Both the position numbers and the translations under genes were made by a program. Below, one piece after another: positions 50,724 through 60,007 of a stretch of DNA of 64,000 nt. The stretch is from assembly GCA_015061165.1 (NCBI GenBank), contig SUXC01000011.1, positions 1 through 64,000 of the forward strand. Direction: 5' to 3'. Source of the DNA: Bacteroidales bacterium. Lineage in GTDB: Bacteria > Bacteroidota > Bacteroidia > Bacteroidales > Paludibacteraceae. Each line of letters begins with the position of its first letter. Within the stretch, counting starts at the first letter, position 1. The notes under the pieces are model-generated. The model did not search any database, was not told where the DNA came from, and saw only the letters and a list, made by a program, of their open reading frames with translations.

Positions 50724-52400
50724 TTACCCCTGTCCTTGTGACTTGTATTTCACTATCCCCGAAGCAGGCAGGTGTCCCCGTGCGTTCATCTTGCGGACAA
50801 ACAAGCGATTACCACAAACCACATACAGGTAGTTGCCACTGAATGCCAAGGACTGTACGCCACCTGCAGGCAAGGACAAGATAGCGCGTACACGACCGTT
50901 ATGGTCTGCCACCTGTACGCCCATCGCTGTGGCGACATACAAGTTGCCATTCGTGTCAAATACCATATTGCCTGCTTGCTGCTGCGAACCGTTGCTCAGG
51001 TCATGCAGATAATAGAATGGCTCGCTATATAGCATTTCGCCCTGCTGGCTGATAATCGTACTCAGCAAATAGTGGGTATGCTGCTCTCCCGTTACACAAA
51101 AACGCTCATCGGGTGCTACTGCCAATGCACGACAACCTGCATGGATAACCCACACATTGTCTTTGCTCTTCGCCTTGGCGTTGCACAATGCCAAATATTT
51201 GCCATCGGACAACACTTGCGCAGCCTCCAGACCATACAACCCGTCTGCCACCTTTGCACCGTGATGGTACAGTGTCGTTCCTCGTGCCGTTAGGTCTTCT
51301 CCCATCAGGCGTTCACCCGTTTTCAGTTCGCCTATGCGTACACACGCGCCCGCAGGCGATACCTTAAAGATACCCGCGCGCGAGGCAAAGACGATGGAAC
51401 TGTCTGCTGTGGCAAAAATATTCAGACTATCTATTGCTACAGGCAGTGCCAGTTCTTGCCAATCCTCGCCCTGCTGCAAAATATCTTGCAGCATGCCATT
51501 ATTCGACCAGCCTTTTTGTACACGCGCAGGGTAGCCTTTCCATAGCCAACGCATGGCATCGGGAAAAGCCAAGGTGCCGTACTTGATGCTATGATTACCT
51601 CTATCCCACTTATGAAACGCCTCGTATCCTGCAAAATTCAGTGCCGACTCCATCAGCACGTTATATTCAAACCATTCGCCAAAAATGGGGTTCCAGACAT
51701 CATACCAACCATCTTGCATATAGATTCGCAGCGGTTTAGGTTCGGTCTTGCGGATGATAGCAGGATACTCGTTTCCCCCACGCATAGCCACGAAAGTACC
51801 GACCGTAGTATATACGCGACTAAACAAATCGGGTCGGTTCCACGCTGCTGTAAACGCTGCTATACCTCCGCTACTGGCTCCTGTGATAGCGCGGTCGTTG
51901 GCATCGTTGGACAAACGAATCGTTTTGCCACTCTCCGTTTGCATACCCTCTACCTTAGCAAGCACCTCTTTTTCGAGGAACTGAGCGAAGAGGTCATCGG
52001 TAGCGTCAAACTCCTTGCAACGGTTGTAGCGCACCACCTCGCCCTCAGCATCATACACCACCCCTGGATTGACAAACACACCAATCGTCACAGGCATCTC
52101 GCCCGAAGCAATCAGATTATCCATCACCGTAGTGGCATCATAGAGGATACCGTCCATACAGACCAATAGGCACGCAGGCTTGTCGCCCGTATATTGCTGA
52201 GGCACATATACCAAGATTTGGCGTTTGGTGCCAGGATAGATATGCGAATCATCAAGCGTGAACTGGATTATCTCGCCACGCATCTGTTCGGGCATAGGAA
52301 CTGTAGCAGGGTCATACGGACTGCGAATATTATACGCCTGTTGCGCCAAACTGCTGAGTGCAAAGAATAGGATAAAGAGCGTTGAGAATAGATGTTTCAT
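50724..52400 (-). CDS. Secreted esterase with C-terminal gluconolactonase-like propeller
   Basis: 558 aa. Signal peptide (LFSTLFILFFALSSLAQ). N-terminal alpha/beta-hydrolase of the enterochelin-esterase/D type (about 40-290): RQILVYVPQQYTGDKPACLL, GASSGGIAAFTAAW with nucleophile Ser in G-x-S-x-G, and GNHSIK with the likely His. The C-terminal part (about 310-545) is beta-propeller-like and similar in pattern to SMP-30/gluconolactonase proteins (NMVFDTNGNLYVATAMGVQV). Such two-part proteins often act on plant cell-wall esters; the substrate here is unknown. Confidence 0.8.
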   Translation of the reverse strand: MKHLFSTLFILFFALSSLAQQAYNIRSPYDPATVPMPEQMRGEIIQFTLDDSHIYPGTKRQILVYVPQQYTGDKPACLLVCMDGILYDATTVMDNLIASGEMPVTIGVFVNPGVVYDAEGEVVRYNRCKEFDATDDLFAQFLEKEVLAKVEGMQTESGKTIRLSNDANDRAITGASSGGIAAFTAAWNRPDLFSRVYTTVGTFVAMRGGNEYPAIIRKTEPKPLRIYMQDGWYDVWNPIFGEWFEYNVLMESALNFAGYEAFHKWDRGNHSIKYGTLAFPDAMRWLWKGYPARVQKGWSNNGMLQDILQQGEDWQELALPVAIDSLNIFATADSSIVFASRAGIFKVSPAGACVRIGELKTGERLMGEDLTARGTTLYHHGAKVADGLYGLEAAQVLSDGKYLALCNAKAKSKDNVWVIHAGCRALAVAPDERFCVTGEQHTHYLLSTIISQQGEMLYSEPFYYLHDLSNGSQQQAGNMVFDTNGNLYVATAMGVQVADHNGRVRAILSLPAGGVQSLAFSGNYLYVVCGNRLFVRKMNARGHLPASGIVKYKSQGQG

Positions 52401-52444
52401 GGTTGCAATTATGGGTATTATGGGTTGGTATTGTATGTTTATTG

Positions 52445-53200
52445 CTAAGCCTTGTTGCTGCGTTTGGGCAGATAGTCGTGTTTAATGTTCTCCATTGCCC
52501 CCCAAATGGAGTCGCGAACGTCGGGATTGAGCGTTTCCAATTGCTGAAGCAGGGCTTTCATCTGTGTGCGACTGTTCTCTTTCTCAAACGGACACGCCTT
52601 AATCTGCTTCTCATATCCACTCAACTCTGCATAGCGCGCTATGTCGCGTTCCTCCAATAGACAGAGTGGGCGAATCATTTGTATGGGCATCTTCTCCATT
52701 TGCAGGAGTGGAGGGATAGTGCCTATGCTGCCTTGAAAAATCATATTCATTAGCAGCGTTTCCACTATATCATCTTTGTGGTGCCCCAAGGCAATCTTGT
52801 TACAACCTAATTCCTGCGCCACATCAAATAGGGCTTTGCGCCTGTACCACGAGCAAAGAAAACACGGGTCCTTCTTCTCCTCTGCGCCAATCTCGGTGTC
52901 GCGCACCAACAATGGCACTTGCGCAGCGTCGCAAAAGCGTTGCAGATAGTCAATGTCGGACTGATAGGAACGCTCTTTGAGGCGAACATATACGGCTGTA
53001 ACCTGAAAACGTGGTACATATATTTGCGCGCGCTTGCCCAAAAACTCCACCAATGCCAAGGAGTCTTTTCCGCCACTCACTCCCACAAGGATATGATCGC
53101 CATCGGCTATCAGCCCATAGTCGGCACATGCTTTGTGAAATCGTTTGGTCAAACGAGCGCGTAAACGGATGAGTTCTATTTCTTGGGGTGTTCGTTGCAT
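52445..53200 (-). CDS. ttcA: TtcA-like tRNA thiolation ATPase
   Basis: 251 aa from the ATG at 53200. PP-loop ILVGVSGGKDSLALVEF, then DPCFLCSWYRRKALF with a CxxC, and GHHKDDIVETLLMNMIFQG. TtcA makes 2-thiocytidine at position 32 with an Fe-S cluster; the second cysteine pair of E. coli TtcA is reduced here to KACPFE with one Cys. A longer frame to 53281 passes through the promoter (TATCTTTG at 53219-53226 on the minus strand) and is rejected. Confidence 0.85.
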   Translation of the reverse strand: MQRTPQEIELIRLRARLTKRFHKACADYGLIADGDHILVGVSGGKDSLALVEFLGKRAQIYVPRFQVTAVYVRLKERSYQSDIDYLQRFCDAAQVPLLVRDTEIGAEEKKDPCFLCSWYRRKALFDVAQELGCNKIALGHHKDDIVETLLMNMIFQGSIGTIPPLLQMEKMPIQMIRPLCLLEERDIARYAELSGYEKQIKACPFEKENSRTQMKALLQQLETLNPDVRDSIWGAMENIKHDYLPKRSNKA

Positions 53201-53800
53201 AAGGTGCAAAAAGTAGTGCAAAGATACTGCTTTTTTGGCATATATCACACAAAAATGCAGAAAAAAGCACATATTTTGCATTTTTTCTCAAAATATTTGG
53301 TCATAGTTTAATACTTTCATACGGATAGATACTATCTATATGATTTCATTTTACAATTAATTTCAGAAAAAAAGGTCATATTTTAAGATTTTACGACCAA
53401 ATATAAGATTATGCATGTTTTTGTAAAAAAACTTCCATATTATTTGTGTAGTTCGAAAAAATATTGTACCTTTGCAGCGAAATTCGTTTAGTGCGTACTT
53501 TCGATTGTTCGCATTGGGCGATATTCAAGACATATTTTTATAGCGTTGTTAACGCTTTGGTTTGCTGTTCGAGACTTCGCAAAATTCTGACACTTAATAA
53601 CCCAAAGTAATAACAGTCGATACTATCTAACTTCATGTGCTGTAGTGCGTTAGTGGTTAGTGTATTCTGTTAAGGGGATATTAAGTGATTTTTTTATCAT
53701 GTCCTACTTTATCTGATGTACAATGTATCGGTGGTGCGCTATCGATATGGATTATTGTAGAATTTAAGGTATAAAAAAACAGATAAAGTTAAAAAAAGAA
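53201..53800. other. Gene-free region with a 320-nt predicted leader
   Basis: Holds the ttcA promoter at the left, an AT-rich stretch, the promoter at 53444-53474, and then about 320 nt before the next gene. The leader's first 50 nt (AAATTCG... CATTGGGCGATATTC) recall hairpin I of the two-hairpin element without most of its pairing; AGCGTT-gtt-AACGCT is a short hairpin at about 53542-53556. Confidence 0.55.
53444..53474 (+). promoter_or_regulatory. Promoter for the Gly/Ser-rich membrane protein
   Basis: TTG (53444-53446), 20-bp spacer, TACCTTTG (53467-53474). Confidence 0.75.
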
Positions 53801-54910
53801 ATGAAAAAAAACGTAAATGTATTTATTGCCGTTCTATTGGTTGCGGTGTTGTGTGGTGGAGTAATTTGGTTACAGACGGCGGATGAAGAGAAGTTAGGTT
53901 GGAATATCCACGACAGTTATGGTGACACACCATCTTATTCTGGTGGTGCTGCCTATACGAATGCTACGTTTGCTGGACCGTCCGCAGGTGAGGGTGGGGT
54001 AATGCCTTTGTCCTCCTCATCTACACTTCGCGCGCGTACCTCTTATTCATACGCGGGCGCATATGGTGGCGCATCCTCCTCGCCTATAGCCTATAGCCAA
54101 TCGCCAATTGCCAATTCCCTTACCGCCTCAGCGCCTTCAGGCGCAGGCTTGTACACCACCTCCAGCCAGACCTTCAATAGCTATGGTGGCGGTGGCAATG
54201 GTGGTGCTGCCACAGGTGGTAGTGTGCGCGGTGGTGTTTCTACCTCCCAGCCCGCGGTTGGAGGTTCGATTGCTTATGCATCATCTCCTATTTCATATAC
54301 ATCCTCTCGCCGTCAGGCTATGCCATCTTCAGGCGATAATCCAGCGATGATGGCGGCCGAGAATCCTGTGATGGCTATGACGAATGCTGCAAGTGCGGGT
54401 ATGGATAATGGCTTCTATGGCGGTTATACTGCGATGGATTACTCTGGCTCTGCTAACTATGGTCAATATACAGGTATGTTCGGTGGTGGTAGCCGCATGG
54501 GTGTCCGTGGCAAACAGAATGCACTAGGATTCAATGATTCATGGTGGAAATGGTTTGATACTTGGGTGCGAAATAATGGTGATAGTTACTATGATGATGA
54601 AACTAAGGGTTATTATTTCGACCGCTATTCTTTGGAGAGTGTATACAATGCATTTCTTGCAAACTTCTGGAACTCAGGTATGGGTGAGGAACCATCTTTT
54701 GACGAGTGGTTGGATTGGTATCAGGAAGCAATGAATAATTCAAATGGTTATTATGATTATTATTATGGTGATGAACTTTATAACCGTTATTATTGGGTTC
54801 CAGTTGGCGATATTCTTCCATTGTTGTTGATTGCTTTGCTGTATCTGGTATTCGTTGCTATCAAGTCCAAATCATTAAAATCGTTATTGAAAACTGAGCG
54901 CAGCGAATAA
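53801..54910 (+). CDS. Gly/Ser/Tyr-rich low-complexity protein with two terminal membrane segments
   Basis: 369 aa. N-terminal hydrophobic segment (VFIAVLLVAVLCGGVIWL) acts as signal or anchor; a disordered Gly/Ser/Ala/Tyr-rich region (about 30-245; many GGYG, SSPI and ASAG runs) follows, then an acidic aromatic domain (about 245-330; SWWKWFDTWVRNN, DEWLDWYQEAM, YYDYYYGDELY) and a C-terminal helix ILPLLLIALLYLVFVAI with a Lys-rich end. Residues SPIAYSQSPIANSL are encoded by the 'ccaat'-type microrepeat seen elsewhere in intergenic DNA. I know no family. Secreted gene 54979 follows after 68 bp. Confidence 0.7.
   Translation: MKKNVNVFIAVLLVAVLCGGVIWLQTADEEKLGWNIHDSYGDTPSYSGGAAYTNATFAGPSAGEGGVMPLSSSSTLRARTSYSYAGAYGGASSSPIAYSQSPIANSLTASAPSGAGLYTTSSQTFNSYGGGGNGGAATGGSVRGGVSTSQPAVGGSIAYASSPISYTSSRRQAMPSSGDNPAMMAAENPVMAMTNAASAGMDNGFYGGYTAMDYSGSANYGQYTGMFGGGSRMGVRGKQNALGFNDSWWKWFDTWVRNNGDSYYDDETKGYYFDRYSLESVYNAFLANFWNSGMGEEPSFDEWLDWYQEAMNNSNGYYDYYYGDELYNRYYWVPVGDILPLLLIALLYLVFVAIKSKSLKSLLKTERSE
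54077..54118. repeat. In-frame microrepeat inside the Gly/Ser-rich gene
   Basis: Variants of 'cctatag/ccaatcg/ccaattg' in tandem. Nearly the same string occurs in non-coding DNA at 59033-59070. Confidence 0.75.
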
Positions 54911-54978
54911 CCCCTGCCTTTACACTTTACACCTTACACTTTACACCCTAAAATAAGAAAACTAAAAAACAAACAGAT

Positions 54979-57252
54979 ATGAAAAAACTATTCTCCACAC
55001 TTTTTGTAGTGTTGTTCGCCACTTCAATGATGGCGCAAACGGGTCTCACATGCGAGGACCCTATTCCTGTAGATAAGAGTTATGCGGGTCATGTTGATGT
55101 AGATCCTGAGGAGGGATATGCTGAGTTGTGGTATTCAGCATGGACATACGATTTACCTATGCATGTGTATTTTTCACCTGATAGTACAAATCAGGTGGAA
55201 TGGGGACCAGATGTTGAAATTGATTTCACTTGCGAATATGGTGTGTATGAAGACCATAAGTTAGATAGTGTTATAAACATACTGAAAGCAATGGGTGTAA
55301 CCTTACCCGTGGGATTTGTTTGTGACAGAGTTGTACGTGATGGTAAATGGGAATGGGATTTATCTATTGATGAGCGCTACCGTGACCAACTTACCGAGTT
55401 CGGTCTTACACATAATATACAGGCATTTGTAAAGGTGTCTTATTATGAAAGTGGCAGTATTAGTTTAACTCCTGATACGGCATTTCAATCTTGTTTAGAT
55501 AATGGTCATTACACCAAGTTGGGTGATACGATTGATATTGCAGCGAATGATTCTAATAAGATGTTAATATTCCCATATTCCGAGTGGCAAAAAGATAGTA
55601 TCCGTTTCGTATGGATAGGAGAGAAACCTGCTCGTGTATGGGTCGCAGAGGATGAATGCCAATTTACACCCGTGGATGAAAGTATGTATGTGAAAGCAAA
55701 ATATGATATAACAAATGATGCTCCTCATAAATTGTATCCTGCAGATATGGAGAGTGCTATTGCCAATTGGATTGGTGCAGGCATTTATTATGCCAAAGTT
55801 CTTTCGGAGAGTCCTGGTAAATTGGTGGTTGAGCGTATTCCATTAGGTGAAATTCAAGGTGACGCTATTTTGCTCAAGCATGATGAACCAGTACAGTTGC
55901 AGGCTAATGATGAACGTGTGTTCTGTTTCCCTAAGACATGGAAATCCACCGAGTTCGTGGCTAATACCCAATACTTGATGGGGATGCACATATCGAATAC
56001 ACCTGAGTTTGAGATTGGAGATGCGAATGTGCTTTCTGTATATCCATTTAGCAAAGAGGATAACCAACGCAAACTGCAACTCTCGAAGGGTGATATTGCT
56101 AACTTAGGTGTTTCAGCTACTGATAATTATCTTTATGTGCGTTTTGCTTGTAATAAAGCAACAACTCTTACTCCATCTTTGTGGAGTACATCTTCTTGTA
56201 TTGATGAAACTGTTTTGATTTCTTCTGCTCAATTGTTCACAGTACCAGTATCTTCTGATATTGTTTATCGTATGGCATACAATGATTGGGCGAACTATGA
56301 CTTCACTATAGACTGGACTGGTAGAAATACATTGAGTGTGTATGTGGCTTCTTATTGTGATTTTTATAGCACGGATCCTGAAGTGTTGAAAGTATTGACT
56401 ATTTCAAGTCGTGGATCGTTAGTGGTTTCTAAAGATATGTTGACAAATTGGGGTGCATCTTTGGAGTCGGATGGATTTTTATATTTGCGTTTAAAGTCTG
56501 AACGTCAAGGCAATGCTACCTTTACCTCTGCCAAACCTGCAGAAACTGACCCAGAGAATCCAGAGCCTGAAGACGTTTACACCACCATCACTGCTGCTAT
56601 TTGCTTTGGCGAGATATATGGATGGGCAGGTGATACTTATGCCGAGACGGGTACATATACCAAGACCTTCCCTGCTGCTAATGGCGCAGATAGTATCGTA
56701 ACTCTTGACCTCACCGTTCATCCACAAACCCCTGCTACTACTGAGGAGGTAACTGTTCAATTCGGTGAGACTTATGATTGGCACGGTGTAACCTATACCG
56801 AGTCTGGCGAATATACCATCACTCTCCAAGATGAGAATGGTTGCGATTACCAGGCTACTCTTATCCTCACTATATTGCCAGAGGAGAAACCTGTTAGCCC
56901 ATGTGTGGCAGCAAGCACATTGCTTGAGCCTGTGGCACAATTGACTTTGAACCTCAGCGATGCGTTTGATATCTATCGCATTGATTATCAAGCGTGGTTG
57001 GCAAGTGGTGTGAACCTTGTATGGACAGGTAAGGGCGCATTGCATACTTTCGTGGCTAAGGATTGCGAGTTTGCAGTGGCTATATATCATAAGGATGTAG
57101 TGAATTATACAGAGGTACCTGCTGAGGGTAATGTTATTCTGAGCAAGGCTATTTTGGCTCCATTGGCACAGTATGTAGATGCGGACGGCTATTTGTATGT
57201 CCGTTTCTTGACCGAGTTTGAAGGCCAATTGACCACAGCGTTGGCAGAGTAA
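54979..57252 (+). CDS. Secreted protein with three degenerate repeats of an unknown domain
   Basis: 757 aa. Signal peptide ending MMAQ. The pattern 'Y..w....v.l.WtGk..l..yva..C.F...dGyLYvrf' is present about residues 190-330 (partly), 415-520 (YNDWANYDFTIDWTGRN to GFLYLRLKSE) and 650-755 (YQAWLASGVNLVWTGKG to GYLYVRFLTE), so a domain has been duplicated. Two shorter repeats lie at about 535-640 (CFGEIYGWAGDTYAETGTYT and FGETYDWHGVTYTESGEYT), typical of Bacteroidales surface proteins. No sorting tail is obvious. Function unknown; adhesion or carbohydrate contact is only a guess. Confidence 0.7.
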   Translation: MKKLFSTLFVVLFATSMMAQTGLTCEDPIPVDKSYAGHVDVDPEEGYAELWYSAWTYDLPMHVYFSPDSTNQVEWGPDVEIDFTCEYGVYEDHKLDSVINILKAMGVTLPVGFVCDRVVRDGKWEWDLSIDERYRDQLTEFGLTHNIQAFVKVSYYESGSISLTPDTAFQSCLDNGHYTKLGDTIDIAANDSNKMLIFPYSEWQKDSIRFVWIGEKPARVWVAEDECQFTPVDESMYVKAKYDITNDAPHKLYPADMESAIANWIGAGIYYAKVLSESPGKLVVERIPLGEIQGDAILLKHDEPVQLQANDERVFCFPKTWKSTEFVANTQYLMGMHISNTPEFEIGDANVLSVYPFSKEDNQRKLQLSKGDIANLGVSATDNYLYVRFACNKATTLTPSLWSTSSCIDETVLISSAQLFTVPVSSDIVYRMAYNDWANYDFTIDWTGRNTLSVYVASYCDFYSTDPEVLKVLTISSRGSLVVSKDMLTNWGASLESDGFLYLRLKSERQGNATFTSAKPAETDPENPEPEDVYTTITAAICFGEIYGWAGDTYAETGTYTKTFPAANGADSIVTLDLTVHPQTPATTEEVTVQFGETYDWHGVTYTESGEYTITLQDENGCDYQATLILTILPEEKPVSPCVAASTLLEPVAQLTLNLSDAFDIYRIDYQAWLASGVNLVWTGKGALHTFVAKDCEFAVAIYHKDVVNYTEVPAEGNVILSKAILAPLAQYVDADGYLYVRFLTEFEGQLTTALAE

Positions 57253-57319
57253 TATGTATTGTTCGCGTGCCGTGCATCTGCGCAATCGTGCGCCTATGCA
57301 CGACACGCCTTCCGTACTT

Positions 57320-57435
57320 CGTGCCTTTAGCCTCTCGCCTCTCACCTTTAACCTAAATAGCAGCTCTGCTGCCACCAACGTGAGCGTAGCGAGCAAAAGA
57401 GCGATCTTTGAAATATTGAAATAGACTGAAAAAAC
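57320..57435 (+). repeat. Intergenic module, copy 1
   Basis: Contains CGTGCCTTTAGCCTCTCGCC, a mini-hairpin AGCAGCTCTGCTGC, CACCAACGTGAGC and GATCTTTGAAATATTGAAA. Near-identical to 59822-59945. Confidence 0.85.
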
Positions 57436-57438
57436 TGA

Positions 57439-57455
57439 CACGACATTTTGTCGTG
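57439..57455. terminator. Short hairpin between convergent genes
   Basis: CACGACA-ttt-TGTCGTG. Possible terminator for either gene. Confidence 0.5.
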
Positions 57456-57469
57456 CCAGCGTAATGTGT

Positions 57470-58672
57470 TTAGTAGAGCAATCCAAATAGCCAAATCGGC
57501 AACTTGTTACCATAGCTATATTCGATTTCATCGGCTACGATGTATGCGTTTTCTATTGCAGCAACCTGTTTCCCCTCTTTGGCTTGTCCACCAATTTCAA
57601 ATGTGATTTGGTGATCAATGAGAAAATCACCTTGCTTGGAGTATTCTACTTGATGTTGATAACCCAACTGATTGCAGAAGAATGTTTCTCTGAGCGTACC
57701 GATTTTAGGTTCTTTTAGAGCAAGCACTTTTAGTAGGTTGCAGTTATCCATTAGGATTTTATCTGGTTTTTGCATTTTCTTGACTGATAAATCATCCGAA
57801 TATAGTCGCTTAATCAGTTTGGCTTCATCCAGATATTCCAGATAGGCCAATAGGGTGTTGCGACTAATACCAAGTAGAGTGGATAGTTTAGCGGTATCCA
57901 CCAACATCGGTACTTCGCTTGCGAGTACAGATAGCAATGCTTTCAGTTTGCGGATATTGCCAATATCTACCTTGCGCAGTTGGGGCAGTTCAATGTTCAG
58001 CAATAGTTCAACGGTATTCTCTACACGTTGGTTATATGTGGCAAAACCTTCTGCGCCAAAAGGGTAGTACCCTTGTTGTAGATAATGTGTAAAATGCTTC
58101 AACGGACGGCATAGTTTGTTGACTTCTTCGCAGATGGCTACACTATTGTGCAGAATGTCGCTCAGCGATACCAATGGCAGATGTATGTTATGGTACATAA
58201 TCATATATTCGCGATAGGATAATCCTTGCATGTCGTAGCTTAGGCATCGACGCGAAAGGTCTGCTTCTGCATTCAGGATGTGTAGTAGTGAGGAACCGCT
58301 GAATACCACACGCAGTTTTGGGAATGTATCGTAAATCTCTTTGATTTCTTTGCTCCAATTGGGGTAGTTGTGTACCTCATCCACTAAGAGCAACTCACCT
58401 CCTTGCTGGTAGAAACGTTCTGCTACTTCTATTAGGGTGTGTTGTGTAAAATACAGGTTATCTAAACGGACAAACAATGACTTGTGGTCTTGTGTGTTGC
58501 CGTAGTGTAACTTCTGGTATTGCAACATTAAGGTGGTTTTACCTACACCTCGTGCACCGCGGATAGCGATTAGGCGTGCTTCTTGCCATGGAATGTCGTT
58601 CATTCGTGAGCGAATAAAGGCAGTAGAAACATTGTTGAGCAGTTCTTGATTTCGGATAAATAATAGTTCCAT
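57470..58672 (-). CDS. AAA family ATPase with DUF4143-type C-terminus
   Basis: 400 aa. Walker A RGARGVGKTTLML, Walker B ELLLVDEVHNYP with the conserved H-x-Y, sensor FSGSSLLHI, then a winged-helix part (LSTLLGISRNTLLAYLEYLDEAKLI) and a C-terminal nuclease-like domain with DFLIDHQITFEIGGQAKEGKQ. Same broad family as 16120-17448 but a different subgroup (shorter AAA part, QVAAIENAYI at the end). Function unknown; likely part of the accessory content. Followed downstream on the same strand by nothing. Confidence 0.85.
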   Translation of the reverse strand: MELLFIRNQELLNNVSTAFIRSRMNDIPWQEARLIAIRGARGVGKTTLMLQYQKLHYGNTQDHKSLFVRLDNLYFTQHTLIEVAERFYQQGGELLLVDEVHNYPNWSKEIKEIYDTFPKLRVVFSGSSLLHILNAEADLSRRCLSYDMQGLSYREYMIMYHNIHLPLVSLSDILHNSVAICEEVNKLCRPLKHFTHYLQQGYYPFGAEGFATYNQRVENTVELLLNIELPQLRKVDIGNIRKLKALLSVLASEVPMLVDTAKLSTLLGISRNTLLAYLEYLDEAKLIKRLYSDDLSVKKMQKPDKILMDNCNLLKVLALKEPKIGTLRETFFCNQLGYQHQVEYSKQGDFLIDHQITFEIGGQAKEGKQVAAIENAYIVADEIEYSYGNKLPIWLFGLLY

Positions 58673-59098
58673 AATGTCAAGTAATAATTTTGGTTAATAT
58701 ACTCTAATAATCTGCAATTTTGGTAATGGATATTCCTTGCCGCGCAATATGTTGTTTTGCGCGGAATAGTTGTTGATTTAAGTTGTCTAAGTTGTTGTTA
58801 ATATTTGTTACCTTAGTGGATAAACCCAAATCCGCTGCAAAATTACAAAAAATGTTTTATATATACAACACTTTTATGAAAAAAGTGTATTGCATACAGA
58901 ACACTTTTTGTTAAAAATCGTTTTGCACATAGAACAAATGGTATGTTTTTCAGTCTTTTTCAATAATATATAGTGCAACCACCCGCCTTTGGGCGATAAC
59001 ATAAAAATAGTTTAGAGCGTTAGCGAAAAAGCCATTGCCTATAGCCAATCACCTATAGCCAATTGCCGAAAGCAACACGCTACACCATACACTAAAGT

Positions 59099-59151
59099 GC
59101 GAAAAGTGCGCAAACTGCGCAAATGAGCATTTTGAAGTTCGCACTTTTCGC
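59099..59151. repeat. 12-bp inverted repeat
   Basis: GCGAAAAGTGCG (59099-59110) and CGCACTTTTCGC (59140-59151), 29-nt loop. Confidence 0.8.
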
Positions 59152-59646
59152 AGTTTTCGCACTAATCCATGGGATGGGGGATGATTTTGAAGTGGTTGAT
59201 AATAAGTAGATTATAAATTTGACGTATTAAGATGGTGGTTTTCCACGGACTTCTGTGAAGGGGCACGAAGTGCTGAGGATTTAGTCCGTGGAGGAGCAAA
59301 AAGAGTGATCTTTGATGAGTATTTATTGGAGAAGGCGTCGTTTACGCAATGTGCGTAAATTGTCGTTATTGTCATTATTGTCGTTTCTCAAATCGACAAT
59401 ATCGTCAAAAACGACAAAACCGACAGTATGTTTCCTATCTGTAACGGGTTCATAACGGGTTCTTGACGGGTCCTACTGCTACTATGACATTACTATGTGA
59501 TAACTATGATATTACTATGTCATTCTCATCACATTGCTGATGGATAAATAGCCTTCCGTCCCGCCAAAGTGTCCTTTCTTTGTCCATTACCCCGAATGTC
59601 ATTCGGGTAATCCAGAGAGAGAATTGCCCCCGCCGTTTGTTTAGAC

Positions 59647-59732
59647 CTCGGCGATTTCCCGCCGAGTATCGCCGCAAGCAACGCCCGCGCGTTCCCGCCA
59701 CCAGTTTAGTGCTCGGCGGTAGTTCGCCGAGC
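59647..59732. repeat. Pair of CTCGGCG/CGCCGAG hairpins
   Basis: First hairpin 59647-59666 (CTCGGCG-atttcc-CGCCGAG), second 59711-59732 (GCTCGGCG-gtagtt-CGCCGAGC). GC content is far above the neighbouring DNA. Confidence 0.8.
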
Positions 59733-59821
59733 CCCCCGCGGCAAAAGATATTAACTATTAACTGAACACCCCGCCCTTTGGGCGACAACATAAAAACAGT
59801 TTAGAGCGTAAGCGAAGACCT

Positions 59822-59945
59822 CGTGCCTTTAACCTCTCGCCTCTAACCTTTAACCTAAATAGCAGCTCTGCTGCCACCAACGTGAGCAAAGCGAGCAAAA
59901 AGTGATCTTTGAAAGATTGAAACAATAGTAAAGAAACGAAAAAAC
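59822..59945 (+). repeat. Intergenic module, copy 2
   Basis: Near-identical to 57320-57435: CGTGCCTTTAACCTCTCGCC, AGCAGCTCTGCTGC, CACCAACGTGAGC, GATCTTTGAAAGATTGAAA. It ends at the promoter of the DUF1016 gene. Confidence 0.85.
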
Positions 59946-59956
59946 TTTGCAAAGAC

Positions 59957-59987
59957 TTGCATATATCCGATTTTTTTACTACCTTTG
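59957..59987 (+). promoter_or_regulatory. Promoter for the DUF1016 nuclease
   Basis: TTG (59957-59959), 20-bp spacer, TACCTTTG (59980-59987); ATG at 60008. Confidence 0.8.
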
Positions 59988-60007
59988 CACCATAAAACCA
60001 GTAGATT

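Larger units (their letters stand above)
58673..60007. other. Large gene-free, repeat-rich region
   Basis: 1335 bp with no supported gene. It contains the modules at 58981-59030 and 59766-59816 (CGCCTTTGGGCG-like hairpin then AACATAAAAA and TTTAGAGCGT), the microrepeat at 59033-59070, a 12-bp inverted repeat (59099-59110 with 59140-59151), a cluster of TTGTCGTTATTGTC/CGACAATATCGTC runs (about 59350-59420), repeats of CTATGT/GATATTAC (about 59480-59530), two CTCGGCG/CGCCGAG hairpins (59647-59666 and 59711-59732) and the module copy at 59822-59945. Confidence 0.7.

Noticed and set aside
56491-57531. 346-aa minus-strand ORF opposite the secreted repeat protein
   Set aside because: It crosses the stop of the plus-strand gene, a repeat module and the end of the AAA gene; composition is that of an antisense frame.
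59504-59791. 95-aa ORF in the repeat-rich spacer
   Set aside because: It crosses two GC-rich hairpins and the repeat module at 59766; no family pattern.
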